A stretch of 64,000 nucleotides of DNA from Owenia fusiformis (lineage: Eukaryota > Annelida > Polychaeta > Sabellida > Oweniidae). The notes beneath the pieces are model-generated. The model made no database searches and was not told the origin of the DNA. It was given only the letters and a program-made list of their open reading frames with translations. The translations under genes and the position numbers were made by a program. Location of the stretch: contig CAIIXF020000005.1 in the NCBI GenBank assembly GCA_903813345.2, positions 2,292,001-2,356,000 on the forward strand. Reading direction: 5' to 3'. Below are positions 25,235-37,297 of the stretch, piece after piece (the first letter of the stretch is position 1; every line of letters begins with the position of its first letter).

Positions 25235-27825
25235 GTAAGTCAAGTTATGACTAATAGTGTAATTGTAAACAGAGATGAATATATTCATTGGTGGCCATGT
25301 ACATATAAAATAACAGATACATATATTCATCACATTATAATGGTTTCTATGGTTCTCGGGGGTTCAAGATTAATGTGTTGTATGAAGAATCATTCGATTG
25401 ATTGATGGGCGGTTCATATACGAATAGACTTATCATCTTGTTTTTTAACCTCTCGCTAAATTGGTATTTTGTATTTTGCAAAGCTCCATCGACGTCTTGA
25501 TGAAAGTAAAAACTATTATTTTACGTCTAACTTTTTAATTGGTTATTTAATATTCTGCTGATCTTCTAAACATATTTTCTTCCGGAATGTGTGACATTTT
25601 ATGTTTTATATTCCCAATTATGTTTTTAATGTTCTCTTGTTTCCCAGAGTATGCTGATTCCATCAAAAAGGAAAATAGTTAGGCTATTTAGAGACTAAAC
25701 ATTCAAAGAATCAAAAAGACCAATCAACATGCCAATCAACATGCTTAGCAACCTAAAACCATATACTATTTAATTGAATCAATGAAGTTACGTATTCAAG
25801 ATGACACCCGCGATCTTTATGGCTTTACGGCCAAACGAAAATGTTAATCACCGTTAATCAGTCGTACGTAATTACCCGAACGTTATATTTATTGCCAAGA
25901 GTTTATTTATCTTACAAATGAGCTGTTCATTGGTGTGCACAAAATGTCAGACTTTTTATATCTTGAGATTAGGTTCAATTAACCATTCACCGATGTGTAT
26001 AGGTATTGAGAGGATGGGGGCAGTTTAGGACAGAGCTCCTGGCGATCAGCCCGGTCCTCATTGTTGGTTCCACGTTTGTCTGCCTTGATGCTTGCTGGAG
26101 CGAGGTGTCGACGCTTTGACATAAAAAGCACAATCAGTTGATGTATTGCATGTCAAGAAACTTGAGGAGGATTAATTCAATACCATCTAGTAAAGTTCAA
26201 AATTCCTTCTGATTGGTGCACGTCAATGAAGGTTGTATGCTTTCAATGTTCGTAACATCTTCACTTCATCGCCTGAATTCTCAATTTCCTTGGAGTCCAC
26301 AAAGATTATCCGAACAGCCATTAATTCACCATTTCAAAGTTTGAATAAAAAACGATTAACAGTTTGGTGGTGAAAGTACGATGAAATGACATTTGAAAAA
26401 GTTGTCACGCACCCTCGGGGGGAAAACTCTCTGAATAGATGGTAAATGATGGCTAACTAATCTGCACGCGAACCATCCAACTGTAACAGTTTTAAAAGTT
26501 GTCTTTGAAGCATCCGAACATCCCATAACATGCTACACTTCGTAAGCTAGCTTCTCACTGAATAAACACTGATATGAAGATGAGAACGTAAACCACTCAA
26601 GTATTCTCAACCGGCCAAGACGACCCAACCTAACCCTAGTACTCAGTCATGCATTTGTTTTACCCAGAAGAGTTGAACAGCACCTCTGATTCAGTCACCA
26701 AAGCATAGAAGTGAACGGCTCCTAGTTTATGGTGACCATGACCTCTATTCCTATTATTTCAGATTAGAATGTCTAGTTCTGTACATTCCGCTAAATTTAT
26801 TGGACAAGGATTATGATATAATATGTTACATACAGCTTGTTTTACTTATATGTTCAATTTGATTTAATTAAGCAATGATTTGATATAAGACCAATGGAGC
26901 ACTAGATGCACTTTTTATTAGATAGCCAGTTCTCTACCATTTTCATTCTTTGACTTCTGAAAGATAGTTTCGTCTACAGAACTAAACTTCTGTGTTTTAC
27001 CAGTGTCCATGATGGAGCATGTTTTGTAAGTTACTGTACTTTTTGACTCAACAGCAGGCAGATTATCATCAAACGTTCACAACAAAATTCACATTTAGTG
27101 AACTAAAATTCTGAAATTTCAATCAGAATATACAAGATTGACAGAGTTAATTAATTTTACATCGGTCCTACTTTTTTGACACCCTGTATTTCATAATTAA
27201 TCATGCGATAAATTATCTGGAATTTAGTTGATATTAGTAAAATATATCTACTCCTCAATATCTTGACATTCAAGGTAAAAGTCCAAGTACCTAAAGCATT
27301 TTGTAGTTGATCAATGACCAGATCTGTCACACTACTACCTTTTTCAGTGAGAATTGAATCTATCGTTTTTAACAAATAGAGAGGTACACAAGAAAATGCA
27401 TCGTTTGTTGAAAAATCTATCGAAATTAAAAATTGATTGAAAATTAAGTTGGCTCCTTTCAGATAATTTTTGAAGAAATGTACCGTATATTTTTTTCATT
27501 TTAGATTGGCAGGTTCGAATGTGTGTAGTTTGTTACTTGCTGTTGAACTGTTAAAGATAAGTTTTTCTAAGAATATTCATTAATATGCCATCATGATGAA
27601 CCAAGTTATCTGATATTTCCTGCAAATCCAGACAGTTCTGACTTTATTCAGTATAATTCATATCAATTCCGACATTCATTTTAATGGTAATTTTCGCATA
27701 GTTTTTGACAAGGTTGCGTTCAACAATTTAAACTCTTCAACCGTAAGTAGTTTACTTTAACGAAACACATTGTTGTAGGTTTCAACACAATCGACAGCAA
27801 AACGAAAAGTAGAAAGATCAACATA
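25235..27825. other. Intron-like non-coding stretch
   Basis: Nothing clearly coding. A less AT-rich patch of about 130 bp at 25980-26110 stands out and could be a conserved regulatory segment. A lone mariner-type end lies at 27157-27186. Confidence 0.4.
27157..27186 (-). repeat. Solitary mariner-like terminal repeat
   Basis: Read on the minus strand it is CAGGGTGTCAAAAAAGTAGG, preceded by TA, matching Tc1/mariner ends. No partner end was found nearby, so the element is truncated or its other end has diverged. Confidence 0.6.
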
Positions 27826-27866
27826 CAAGGGCCGATCCAGAAGTCATGATAAAAATGCTCTAACCT
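27826..27866 (+). repeat. Solitary end of the GGGCGATCC family
   Basis: CAAGGGCCGATCC followed by a gataaaaatgctct match to the terminal repeat of 14321-15358, with TA just before it. No matching right end was seen downstream. Confidence 0.65.
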
Positions 27867-28100
27867 AAAAGTTTATCATTCATTTTGCAAAATATTTTCA
27901 GAGTAACTGGGTCATTTATTTCAAATTCAAACATGACCGTGCTCTATTCGAATTTCTCAACCAATCAGAATGCAGCATAGCCAATATAGAACGTTCTCTA
28001 ATTCTCCATAGATGCACGACCATGCTCTATTCAATCTGCAATTTGCATTGTTTTGAGTGACGTCACATCTCAGCTGCACATCTGGGGCTCTGTCCGGGGA

Positions 28101-28203
28101 TAGCTGTTCTTTTTTACTCCCTATTTATTTTTATTTTATCAACACCTCATGTTTGCATGTACACTGTATAAAATCTGAAACGGGGAGTAAAATAGAACAG
28201 CCC
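28101..28203. repeat. Imperfect hairpin
   Basis: gctgttcttttttactccc pairs with gggagtaaaatagaacagc across a ~60-bp loop. Confidence 0.7.
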
Positions 28204-28313
28204 AAACAAATTCTAAAATTTTTCAGGCCGACTTCAGAATCTTGACAGCATGCGTATTCTTCCTTCATGCCCGTTCCACAGACACGGCTTTTACTTATTT
28301 TTATGTTTGAATC

Positions 28314-28472
28314 GGAATAAATAATGATAGGCCATTCAATATGGTGAAATTCAGCACTCGTTGGACAGAATGTTAGTACAAATGCACTCACCTTCGGTTC
28401 GTGCTTTGTACAACATTCTGTCCAACTCGTGCTGAATTTCACCATATTGAATGGCCTATCATTATTTATTCC
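28314..28472. repeat. 159-bp near-perfect hairpin
   Basis: Arms of about 70 nt starting ggaataaataatgatagg and ending with its complement. They include an exact cactcgttggacagaatgtt-type match around a short loop centred near 28393. Confidence 0.85.
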
Positions 28473-28812
28473 TTAAATGAGTTATAAAATCTTTAGATGT
28501 TGGTAACAAATATTTCTGAAGTTATGGTTGCTATGGTCACCAATAATGCTATAGCGGGACAGGGTAATAATTGCAAAGTTTGTAATTAGTTTTCTTTTGA
28601 ATAAATGATCGAAATTCCATTACAAGGTTGCTTATTCTACAAATGGCCGTTTGAATAGTAACTGTTGTCCTATTCTCATAAGTGTAAAATCATTGTAAAT
28701 ATATGTATTATATAGAAAACATGAAAGGTGATTTCCTTTACTTGTTGAGAAAACAATACAGCATTTTATCAGAACTTCTTGAGCGGCCTTTGCATAAAAG
28801 ATGGACAAATCT

Positions 28813-29305
28813 CAGGCCTGTCAACTGTCCCGCAATTTGCGTATTTGTCACGCATTTGCTGAAGAATTTGAAGTCACGCCAGTTATTTTTGCGTGACAGA
28901 AAATGTCACGCAAATACGCATTTTACCTGGTTATTGTCAAGCAAAAATATTTCTGTAGAAAAATTTCTAAAAAAGTTCGTCTACACAGCAAAAATACGAA
29001 CGCCGAAAAAAAACGTACGCATTTCGTTCGGACTTTTCACGCGAATTACGTATGTCACGCATTCCGTTCGAAAATGTTCGTACCTATACCCCCCCCCCCC
29101 GTTGATGGATGTTTGAAACGCGAGCGTAGCGAGCATGAAAAATTTGAGGTGTTCAAAATTTGACAAAATGTAATAAAATTTAAACCAAGGTGTTCAAAAT
29201 TTGGATCAAGGTGTTCAGATTTGGACCAAGGTGTCCACATTTTGAGGGGAGGTGTTCAACATTTCCAAGTTACTCATGTTAGGTGTTCCCAAGTTGACAG
29301 GCCTG
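28813..29305. mobile_element. 493-bp element with CAGGCCTGTCAACT ends and a 6-bp TSD
   Basis: 14-bp perfect terminal inverted repeats, CAGGCCTGTCAACT and its complement, are flanked by aaatct on both sides (28807-28812 and 29306-29311). The interior holds several CACGCA motifs, a cytosine run of about ten, the string gcgagcgtagcgagc and a ggtgttcaaaatttgga-type minisatellite (about 29148-29285). An 88-bp block at 28999-29086 recurs inside the transposon at 37298-39710. It is non-coding; the overlapping short ORFs arise from the repeats. Confidence 0.8.
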
Positions 29306-29311
29306 AAATCT

Positions 29312-30591
29312 AAATGAAAAGCCAGGTTTTAAGAGAAGACTAGTTAATTTTCAGAAATCTTGTCCTACAACAATGTTTTTCTCCTAACTAAATTCAACAT
29401 AGATTTTGATTCAACTTTGATAGAGACTCAACCTAAGCGTTTTCCTGCGACAGAACTGGTAAACTGGCATTGTAATTACGTTTTTTCTGGTATTGACGTT
29501 TTTGAGATCGTAACCAACAACACTATCGAAGCTATCCAAGGTCAATATGACATATGAAGGTCAATCTCGAGAGAGAACAGCTGTGACATTAAATATAATA
29601 TCAAAGTACTTAGTATATCAATGAGAGACCTCTTCAATCTGTTGTTACGATCCAAGCTTTTCCTTATTTTAGAATTATAGAAGGTAAATAATACAAATGC
29701 AACGGCTTACAACCCATTAGCTTCCATTGTTAAGCATAACTTATCAAAAGAGTGCGATGTATTTTGTTTATGTTTAAATGTTTCTATCAATATTTTACAG
29801 CGAGGATCGATTCGTTTTAGTTGGTTAAATATTTTGTTTATTTTCGTGAAATTATTGATTCAAAGGATCCAAAGTTGGAACAATGAGTCTCTCAATATTT
29901 CAATAACATTTCCCAAATGAACTAGATGTTTTCATTCGTTTCAAGATGTTTTGATGAATAAGCACAGTGATGAGGTGTTGTTTATATTTCAAGCGTACCT
30001 TTCTTGTGTTTGGTAATGGGCACATCAAAATATTTTGGCAATTTGCATTTATCATGACCAGTCTTTGAATGTCCGTTTAATACAAAATACATTCAATTTC
30101 ATTTGAATAATCCGGTCTTAATTTGCCCAGACGTTCATGCATTCTGATAACCATCAGTGCAACAGCATATTTGTGGAAAGTGTCTTCCATAATAATGTCT
30201 GAGATCATCTATTACGTGAGGACATTACCTTCCTAAACGAATATTCCGCTCAATCGTCGTGAGGCTTGGGAGCATTTAATCCCAACTTATCAGTTGTCCT
30301 CAACTCATAAAACATCGAGGAAAGGCGACAAAATGAAGACGAAGCTTGGAATAAGTCTTGATTGTGCATTCTCCCACTCGTTTTATTTGTCCTGGACTCG
30401 ACATAAGTGGAGAATTGAATTGATTTGATGAATTATTCGACGCTTTCATCAATTTATGTTTTTCAATTTGAATAATTTCGCATGCCTTTCAATTTGAATA
30501 ATTTCGCATGCCTGAAAATGAGAGAGTGTGGAATTGTCTAAAATTGAGTTTCATAATTACTCTCATGGAGACTGTTGTCTTCATCCGTAAG
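29312..30591. other. Non-coding stretch
   Basis: Nothing could be supported here beyond a small duplication of ttcaatttgaataatttcgc at about 30462-30510. Confidence 0.4.
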
Positions 30592-30703
30592 GTGTCATTA
30601 CCCATGGAACTGAGTGTCAATATTCATAGTACTGTGTCATTATTCATGGTACTATGTGTCATTATTCATAGTACTGTGTCATTATTCATGGTACCGTGTC
30701 ATT
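30592..30703 (+). repeat. ~22-bp degenerate tandem repeat, five copies
   Basis: Units resemble gtgtcattattcatggtact, with alternating catagtact and catggtact forms. Confidence 0.85.
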
Positions 30704-30990
30704 TCCTGGCCGCAGTGTCATATTCGTCAAATAGACCCAGAATGTTACCCATGAAGAATGATAAAATACTTCATTTCAATGAGTTTCTCAAACTAAATGT
30801 GAGATTTACCATGAGGGAGGTGAAGAGAGAATTCTAGTTCATATTCGCTTTTAAATATAAAACACCGTCCATTGGGAAATAGGAACTGTTCCATGTTCCT
30901 TATTATATTAATAAAAAGCTTTATGGAACGGAGCACTGTAATAAATAAACTTGATATATTTATTGAAAGTGATATAGCATTGGGTTTCAG

Positions 30991-31040
30991 ATATAATCAG
31001 CTAGCATCGATTCCTATGAACTTGAATTCGTTAACTATAA
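30991..31040 (+). CDS. Candidate exon carrying part of a leucine-rich repeat
   Basis: A 50-nt segment between gggtttcag and CTATAA|gtaaag. It reads YNQLASIPMNLNSLTI, matching the N-x-L-x-x-I-P core of leucine-rich repeats. The frame also supplies LGF just upstream of the AG, fitting the LRR pattern even better, so the acceptor may lie further 5'. It leaves in phase 1, compatible with 33305. It is too short to stand alone. Support comes from lying 2.3 kb from a second LRR-like segment on the same strand. Confidence 0.35.
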
Positions 31041-31583
31041 GTAAAGGTTCTGCCAACTAGTGAACATCAAAACTTCTCTCATTTGCTTCTATAAACATTT
31101 CCCTTTTCCTCAAACCCATGACGATGAACTCCACATTGTTATGACTAATTATCATCATGAGTAACGTATATGCAATGCAGAAAGAGGCTATTGGTCCCCT
31201 TGATATTCTTGTTTTGATTTCTTGACATTAATCAAATAGTCGGTGTTTTTAATACGAAAATGTTATCCTCGGGTCACCCGTGTAAAACCAGCGATGTTGC
31301 TGAACTCATTATATCTCCCATAAATAACGAAATAAATGATCTTCTTTTCTCTTTTTTTCATAAAACAAATCCCAATGATTTTTTAAGAAACTGATTACTA
31401 TTAACCCAGCTAGTGTCACTCGATATAAACAAGTGTTGTCTGTTTGGATGTTTTGAGCTGGGAATGTGTAAGCAGTTGAAAGGTTGCTATCAACATTGAC
31501 ACTTCGTATCTTGGTTATGGAAACAATTAGGAAAACATGGATTTATTATTGGATAGATATGCTCATCTTTAAGGAGTTTAGTG

Positions 31584-31653
31584 ATGGAGATATCAGCGTC
31601 TTTGGCATTTCTCATTAAAGGTGTTGATCATCTGTCGGACGAGATAATCGCAG
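31584..31653 (+). CDS. Candidate short first exon or internal exon (phase 1 donor)
   Basis: ATG to donor (ATCGCAG|gtaata), 23 codons plus one base, MEISASLAFLIKGVDHLSDE.... Alternatively it is an internal exon starting after tatcag at 31596 (phase 1 in, phase 1 out). It is phase-compatible with 33305, giving ...EIIAG-NRHLSASNNN.... The evidence is splice-site shape, phase and position only. Confidence 0.3.
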
Positions 31654-33304
31654 GTAATATGTATATATTACTTCACAAGGTTGGTTTAGTTAATTATAGT
31701 TGGGTTGGAATACAGAAAGATGTAGAACCTTAATATTTAGTTGACCCCCAGCGAAATTCTGATTCATTAGAGAGTTTATTAAATGAGTGTAGAGATGCAA
31801 CATGAGAAATCATATATTTCTAGTTGAAGGCAAAAAGAAATGATAACTATCAGAATGGCAGAGTTGTGGTATAGGCTTACTCATGAGTCTGGGCGAGTTC
31901 GATCATTATCCCATCGAGACGCCAGTCCGTCTGTTCGTCCGTTCGTCCGTTCGTTCGGGCGATGAACTAAAATACCGTTCTGAGTCGGATTAAAGTAAAA
32001 AATGAATAGGAGATCCCCGGTTACTCAGGGTCAAGGTCACAATCACCACAAAATTCAAATCTAAAATACTGTACGCAATACAATTAATGCGATGACTTAT
32101 ATTGAGTTATTTAGTTCATTTCGACTTGTGTGTCTTGGGGTCTGCATAATCAGGGTGCATTTTGTAAAATAAGCGAAGAACTTGTGATAATGAGAACTCA
32201 TTATTTCGAGATCACGAACTTTACCATGTATTTACCCTGGTAATACCATTCTCATTCTTTTGATTCAACTTCTTAAAATATAACTTCGTCTCCATACTTT
32301 AGACGTAACCTCTGATGCACTCAGGGTACACTGTCTAAATGATCATAGCAGAACCCAGGGAATATGAACGTCATTATTAAATAGGGTTATTCACATTGTA
32401 CGGAATAATAAGACGATAAGATAATTTCTCACTGGAGATGACGAGGTTTTGATGAGGATATATTGTTTGTTAATGTCTTAAAAGTATTCCAATCATGTGA
32501 TAGATCTTTATGATAGATAAGTCAGTTGGTATCCTTGTGATGGAAAAATACAACAACAACAACCATAAATGTCAATTGTACATTTAGCAACTTAAACAAC
32601 AGGATCACGTGGAAGGTTAACATTCTTAGTGAGCATTAACAAGTGTTTTAAATATAATATATATCATTCAAGTTAAGTGCATTTCCAGTCACTTCTCATA
32701 TCTAGGCTAAGTGAGTATGAAAAATATCTGTTCATCCCATGGTAGTCCAGAAATTCAAGATTAGCTGTCATATATCGGGAGATCCACGATAGCTCGTTGT
32801 CCAACGTCATTATCCTCCACAGATTCCTATCTCTCACACTAATCAATGTCGATCTCGTTAAAATGTTCACAAAAGTTAGAAATACAGAAAACCTAATCTA
32901 GGACATTAGTTAAGTTGTCATTTAAGAACGATTCATGATTTTAAGGGGAGCCGTGACCATGTAATCCATTTGTTTTGGTGGCCACACTCCACTTAGATAT
33001 GTCATATTATATCTTAAATCGTTAAAATAGGGGATTACTATTGGTTATTTTGTAAAATTAGCTTGTCATTCCTTATAATTTATAACTCAATTGGGTATAA
33101 CTTATTAAACGATAATTATTCTGTTGGGCCGCAAATAATGTATTTTGACATCATATACTGGATTCCATTATGGAACAGAATGTTAGAATCTAAATGTGTG
33201 TTTAGATAATTGCATAAGCAATCAGGTAAAACTAACAAATGTGATTTGAAGGGAAAGAACAATGCGATTAACCGCCACTAATATCTGTAATGTTGTTCTT
33301 TCAG

Positions 33305-33357
33305 GAAACCGCCATCTATCGGCATCCAACAACAATCTCTTGTCAGTCCCAGATAAG
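33305..33357 (+). CDS. Candidate exon carrying the core of a leucine-rich repeat
   Basis: A 53-nt segment between a good acceptor (tgttgttctttcag) and donor (GATAAG|gtaagg), entering in phase 1 and leaving in phase 0. The frame gives NRHLSASNNNLLSVPDK, a close fit to the LRR consensus L-x-L-S-x-N-x-L-x-x-V-P. In LRR proteins such repeats build a curved protein-binding surface. The family cannot be named from 17 residues. A repetitive element begins about 75 bp into the following intron. Confidence 0.5.
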
Positions 33358-33431
33358 GTAAGGGAAATTAAAATTTATCTTCGTTACATTTTTTTATGTT
33401 TTTGTTCATTCATTGATTTGTTATTGCTTAT

Positions 33432-34215
33432 TATCCCAACGAACGAAGTTCAGTAGGGATATAGCGAAGCCTTCAATCCGTCAGTCAGTCAGTCTGTCCG
33501 TCCGTCTGTCCGGAAGATAACTCGAATACTAGCCGAAAGATTTTCTTCATATTTGGTGGAAAGATATATATTGGTGAAGTTTTACGCAATTTGTTTTTAA
33601 AAGATGGCTGCCGGTTTAAAAATGGCGGGAGTTTTTTTTGCAGAAATCTTATGTTTTTCATTTTAAACAAAAATAATAAATATTATTATTTGAAATGTTG
33701 GTAGTATTTTCACAACATCTATCTATTTCACATATATCTCGGCCCGTGTTTTTCACCCTGACCCTCAGGGGCCGTGAATGAGGGGTTGGGAAAACAGGAA
33801 TTTGCGTTAATTTTGGGATGTTTTTGAAGTATAGCTTTATTATACTCAATGAAAGGCAATTTAGAGTAGATTGCAAATTTTGTATCGTTTTCTGATTCGG
33901 GCCTCGAAAAATTCAAAATGGCCGCTTAATGTGGGATTTCGCAATTATTTTCTGATCTCTTAAAAGTATGGCTATATTATACTCAACTTGAAGGAATTTC
34001 AGAGTAGATCACAATTATGGCATTGTTTTTCTGATTTGTGCCTCTGAAAATTCAAAATGGCTGCCTAGAGCAAGAATTCGCCATTACTTGGAGTTATCTT
34101 GAAAGTATGGTTACATGATATTGCAATGATCTCAAATATTTATTGAATGGAAGAGTAGAGGGTAAATGTTACATTGTGACTGTACAGGTTCATGATTTAT
34201 AGTGTTCGTTGGGAT
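33432..34215. mobile_element. ~784-bp repetitive element with 12-bp inverted ends
   Basis: ATCCCAACGAAC at the left and its complement at the right. The interior has a GTCA/GTCCGTCT microsatellite (33477-33512) and two to three diverged copies of a ~135-bp unit (tatactcaa...attcaaaatggc, 33827-34120). The flanking bases match only partly (ttgcttatt against ttgctactc), so target duplication is uncertain. Confidence 0.55.
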
Positions 34216-34474
34216 TTGCTACTCCGTGGAGTTGCCGTTTTTCTAGTTTACACATTTCTTGATAGAATGCCTTGGACTGCTCTCCTGTAAGACTGTAATG
34301 AAATAGCAAAATATAGATTTATGGTTATACAACATGGGTTCAATACTTACATGTATCTCATATGTGAGAGACGTTTCAACGTATATCATACAGAAGTCAA
34401 GTGTCAACTGAGCTAACGCTGACTTGATCTAGTAAAACACTGGACAGAATCTGTGCAATTATCCGGATGCAGAC

Positions 34475-34546
34475 TACCTTTTGCATTCGTTGACTTCGCC
34501 TCTTTAAAGAAAGCTTAGTTTATTTCTAAACTCTGCACGCAGGGTA
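34475..34546 (-). mobile_element. Ultra-short element, family B copy 1 (72 bp)
   Basis: Reads on the minus strand from TACCCTGCGTGCAGAG to AAAGGTA. The flanking 9-mers gatgcagac and gatgcagat agree at 8 of 9 positions. It lies in inverted orientation to copy 2, 391 bp away. Confidence 0.75.
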
Positions 34547-34937
34547 GATGCAGATAAAGTATAGATAGAAAGATGGCGATGTAGTGGAAGATTGATGACT
34601 GGATTATATCTAAAAGAGATTATTGACGCCATCTATCAGATGATGTATAGGTATTTGTCTGATAACTTCGGACGGAAACATTTAAGTGTCGCCGCTAATA
34701 GAGATACATACTGTTATAAGCCAGTGTATTTCATCAATCATAAAATATATTGATGGATCGAGATGGTTGAGATATTGGATGCAGGTGGAACAAATTGTCA
34801 TACTGATGAAAATCGATGTTATGAACGGGCATCTCTTTTATATTAGGTGACTACATATTGAAATGGAAATAGTCGTGAGAAATAAAAGCGGAGGATTACC
34901 CTTTAATTCATGATGTGCATGGCTGATTCTTGACTGC

Positions 34938-35024
34938 TACCCTGCGTGCAGAGTCTAGTTATAAACTAACGAAGACGATTGAAGCTCACTTTTAATCAGC
35001 GAAGTAGAATGAATGCAGAGGGTA
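34938..35024 (+). mobile_element. Ultra-short element, family B copy 2 (87 bp)
   Basis: TACCCTGCGTGCAGAGTCTA at the start, gaatgcagagggta at the end. The flanking 9-mers cttgactgc and ctagactgc agree at 8 of 9 positions. Confidence 0.8.
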
Positions 35025-35667
35025 CTAGACTGCTTTAATACAGGTTTAATCGTACGGTGTCCTACCCAGGTGCAAATACTCGTAATAAATGGACCTAAAT
35101 GTTTTCATCCCACACTACGTAAATAGACAACAACCTAGTCACGCAAGAGTTATTTACTATAGTTTACCCGAAAGTCGCATATAACATTTATTACAAAAAC
35201 CAATTATACTAGAGCAGCTAGTCAAACTTAACAAAAAGTAATGATATACGTTGTTCTAAATGCTCCTGAGACCCTGTACAGTGTAGATTGAGTGCAAGAG
35301 CTAATTGCGAGGTTCTATCCTTAGGGATGACTTCATCTACTTTATCATACTTCCTTCTATTTGGATTCCATCTCTCGTAAAGACAGTCTCTGACGAGATA
35401 AGTAAATGCTCCGTAATATACCGGGTAATATACATTTGAATGATCAGAGAAATGAAAGCCCGGATGTTATCTTGATAGATGATTTGTATATCTACCTACT
35501 CGATCCTCCTAATCACATTTAATTGGCTGGTCAATCTCCTGAATAACCACCTATTTGTTTTTGTCGTGCTTGATTGAAATGTTTCTGTATTTTAAGATCT
35601 TTCATCTCAACTTATATTTCTAATGTGGCATCTATGGAAGTGACAATAGCATAAAATGTCTGATATA

Positions 35668-36180
35668 CAGGGTGACACAAAAATGACACCCACTAATTTT
35701 GTAACAACTTTCTTAATAAGCAAGGAATCCTCCTGATTTTTTTATGTGAATATGGAAAAGTTGGTTTGCTTGCATAGCATCACGTTTTCCGTGGAGGCAT
35801 GCTCTGATACGATATCATTAAAAAAATGTAAATTAGAAAGACTGTCTTTTCTAAAATTTATCTCATAAGCGACTCAGTTCAACAAATTTGACATTTTTTT
35901 CGAAAAATGGGTAGATTTGACATATTGTTGATTCTATATGTGAAGGCAATCCAGAAATGACTCAAATGATGACCAAGACGAAATTTTTGAACAATTTTTG
36001 ACAGTTTCAACCAGAGCTTGCCTGGACGGAAAAGTGATATCTCTAAATTTGAAAGCTGTTAATGCTATCCAAGAACATCTTCCATTGAACATTATATCTA
36101 CACATAAAAATCAAGAAGATTCCTTAATTATTGAGAAAGTTATTCCGAAATTAGTGGATGGCATTTTTTGTGTCACCCTG
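35668..36180. mobile_element. 513-bp fold-back element, CAGGGTGACAC ends
   Basis: Inverted arms of about 80 bp begin CAGGGTGACACAAAAA. TA lies on the left (35666-35667) and TT on the right, a mutated TA duplication at best. There is no coding capacity; the ORF overlapping its right half is fortuitous. It belongs with mariner-type miniature elements. Confidence 0.75.
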
Positions 36181-36464
36181 TTTGAAAATTTCGGGCTATA
36201 AAGGCATTAAAACAATCACACTTAATATCTGTTGCAATTTTTTCCATCAGATGAGCTGATATCACAGAATAGAATATCAGAGCATGTTACTTACATACTG
36301 TTAAACCAGTGCAATTCTAGATTCAGCCATAAACGAATTTTATTTGATGGGTCAAGGTGTGTTCTTAATAAACAGAAAGATGCGATAATTATTATGTTTC
36401 GATGAACTTTGAAAGGCGGGCATGTCTTAAATGAAAAAGGTATTGTCAAGATGAAGAAATCCAT

Positions 36465-36562
36465 AGCCTTGCCCATGTCTGTTTTATTTTTTACTTATCT
36501 TGATTTTCAATTATATATGTAAAAAATAAAGAAAAATAAAAGACACAGTCCCGGGCAAGGCT
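36465..36562. repeat. ~98-bp imperfect hairpin
   Basis: agccttgcccatgtctgttt near 36465 pairs imperfectly with aaaagacacagtcccgggca and aggct at 36536-36562. The A/T-rich middle also pairs (attttttac with gtaaaaaat). Confidence 0.7.
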
Positions 36563-37297
36563 AAGAAGCCCACTGTACCAGAACTTCATAATCGCACAGG
36601 TGGTTTGCAGCATTTCGTGTTATTAGAGCAATTGTTTCTTGAAAGAGCATGTTGACCTCTATGACTAGCCTGTAAATCGTACATGTGTTTGTAATCAGCG
36701 GGTTTCTGAGGAAAACAGACACTTAATTGAACTTATTCCAATCTACTCTGCTAAACTAATATAAGGCAAGTGTAAATAAATATAATGTTAATGTTCTCTC
36801 GTAACCATTTCATACCACATGATAAATAAAATTAATGCGGCATTTATGGAAAATTAACTGTGATTTTAGCATATTTCCTCCATAAGAAAAATCCTTTATT
36901 ATATCGTGCATAATTTTAAGGAGGATTTTGAGAATATCAGAAAATAAAAGAGTCTTCTCAGATTTCTATACATGCCTCAAAAACAAAGTAAAATTTAATT
37001 ACTCGAGCCTTATCTCGGGATACTCGCTTCAGAGCACACGGCGGGTGATCTACCGAGGATAAGTACCTTAAACTAGCAATTCAGATGCTTCTGTGATAAT
37101 AAAGAAATACATACTTCATATGTTAGCAATAATGGAAAATTAACAAGGCAGAATTATTTGACGTGATCCTATCAGGAAGATTGATGTGGTGTAACACGTG
37201 GTGCCTAAGACACGTGTCAGCAAGTGTCCGGAATAAAGGGTAGTGTTTCTCCGCACATACTGAACTCCCATTGCCGTTATTTGGGAACTTTCGAAAA

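Noticed and set aside
30508-30837. 109-codon ORF
   Set aside because: It is kept open by the ~22-bp tandem repeat at 30592-30703.
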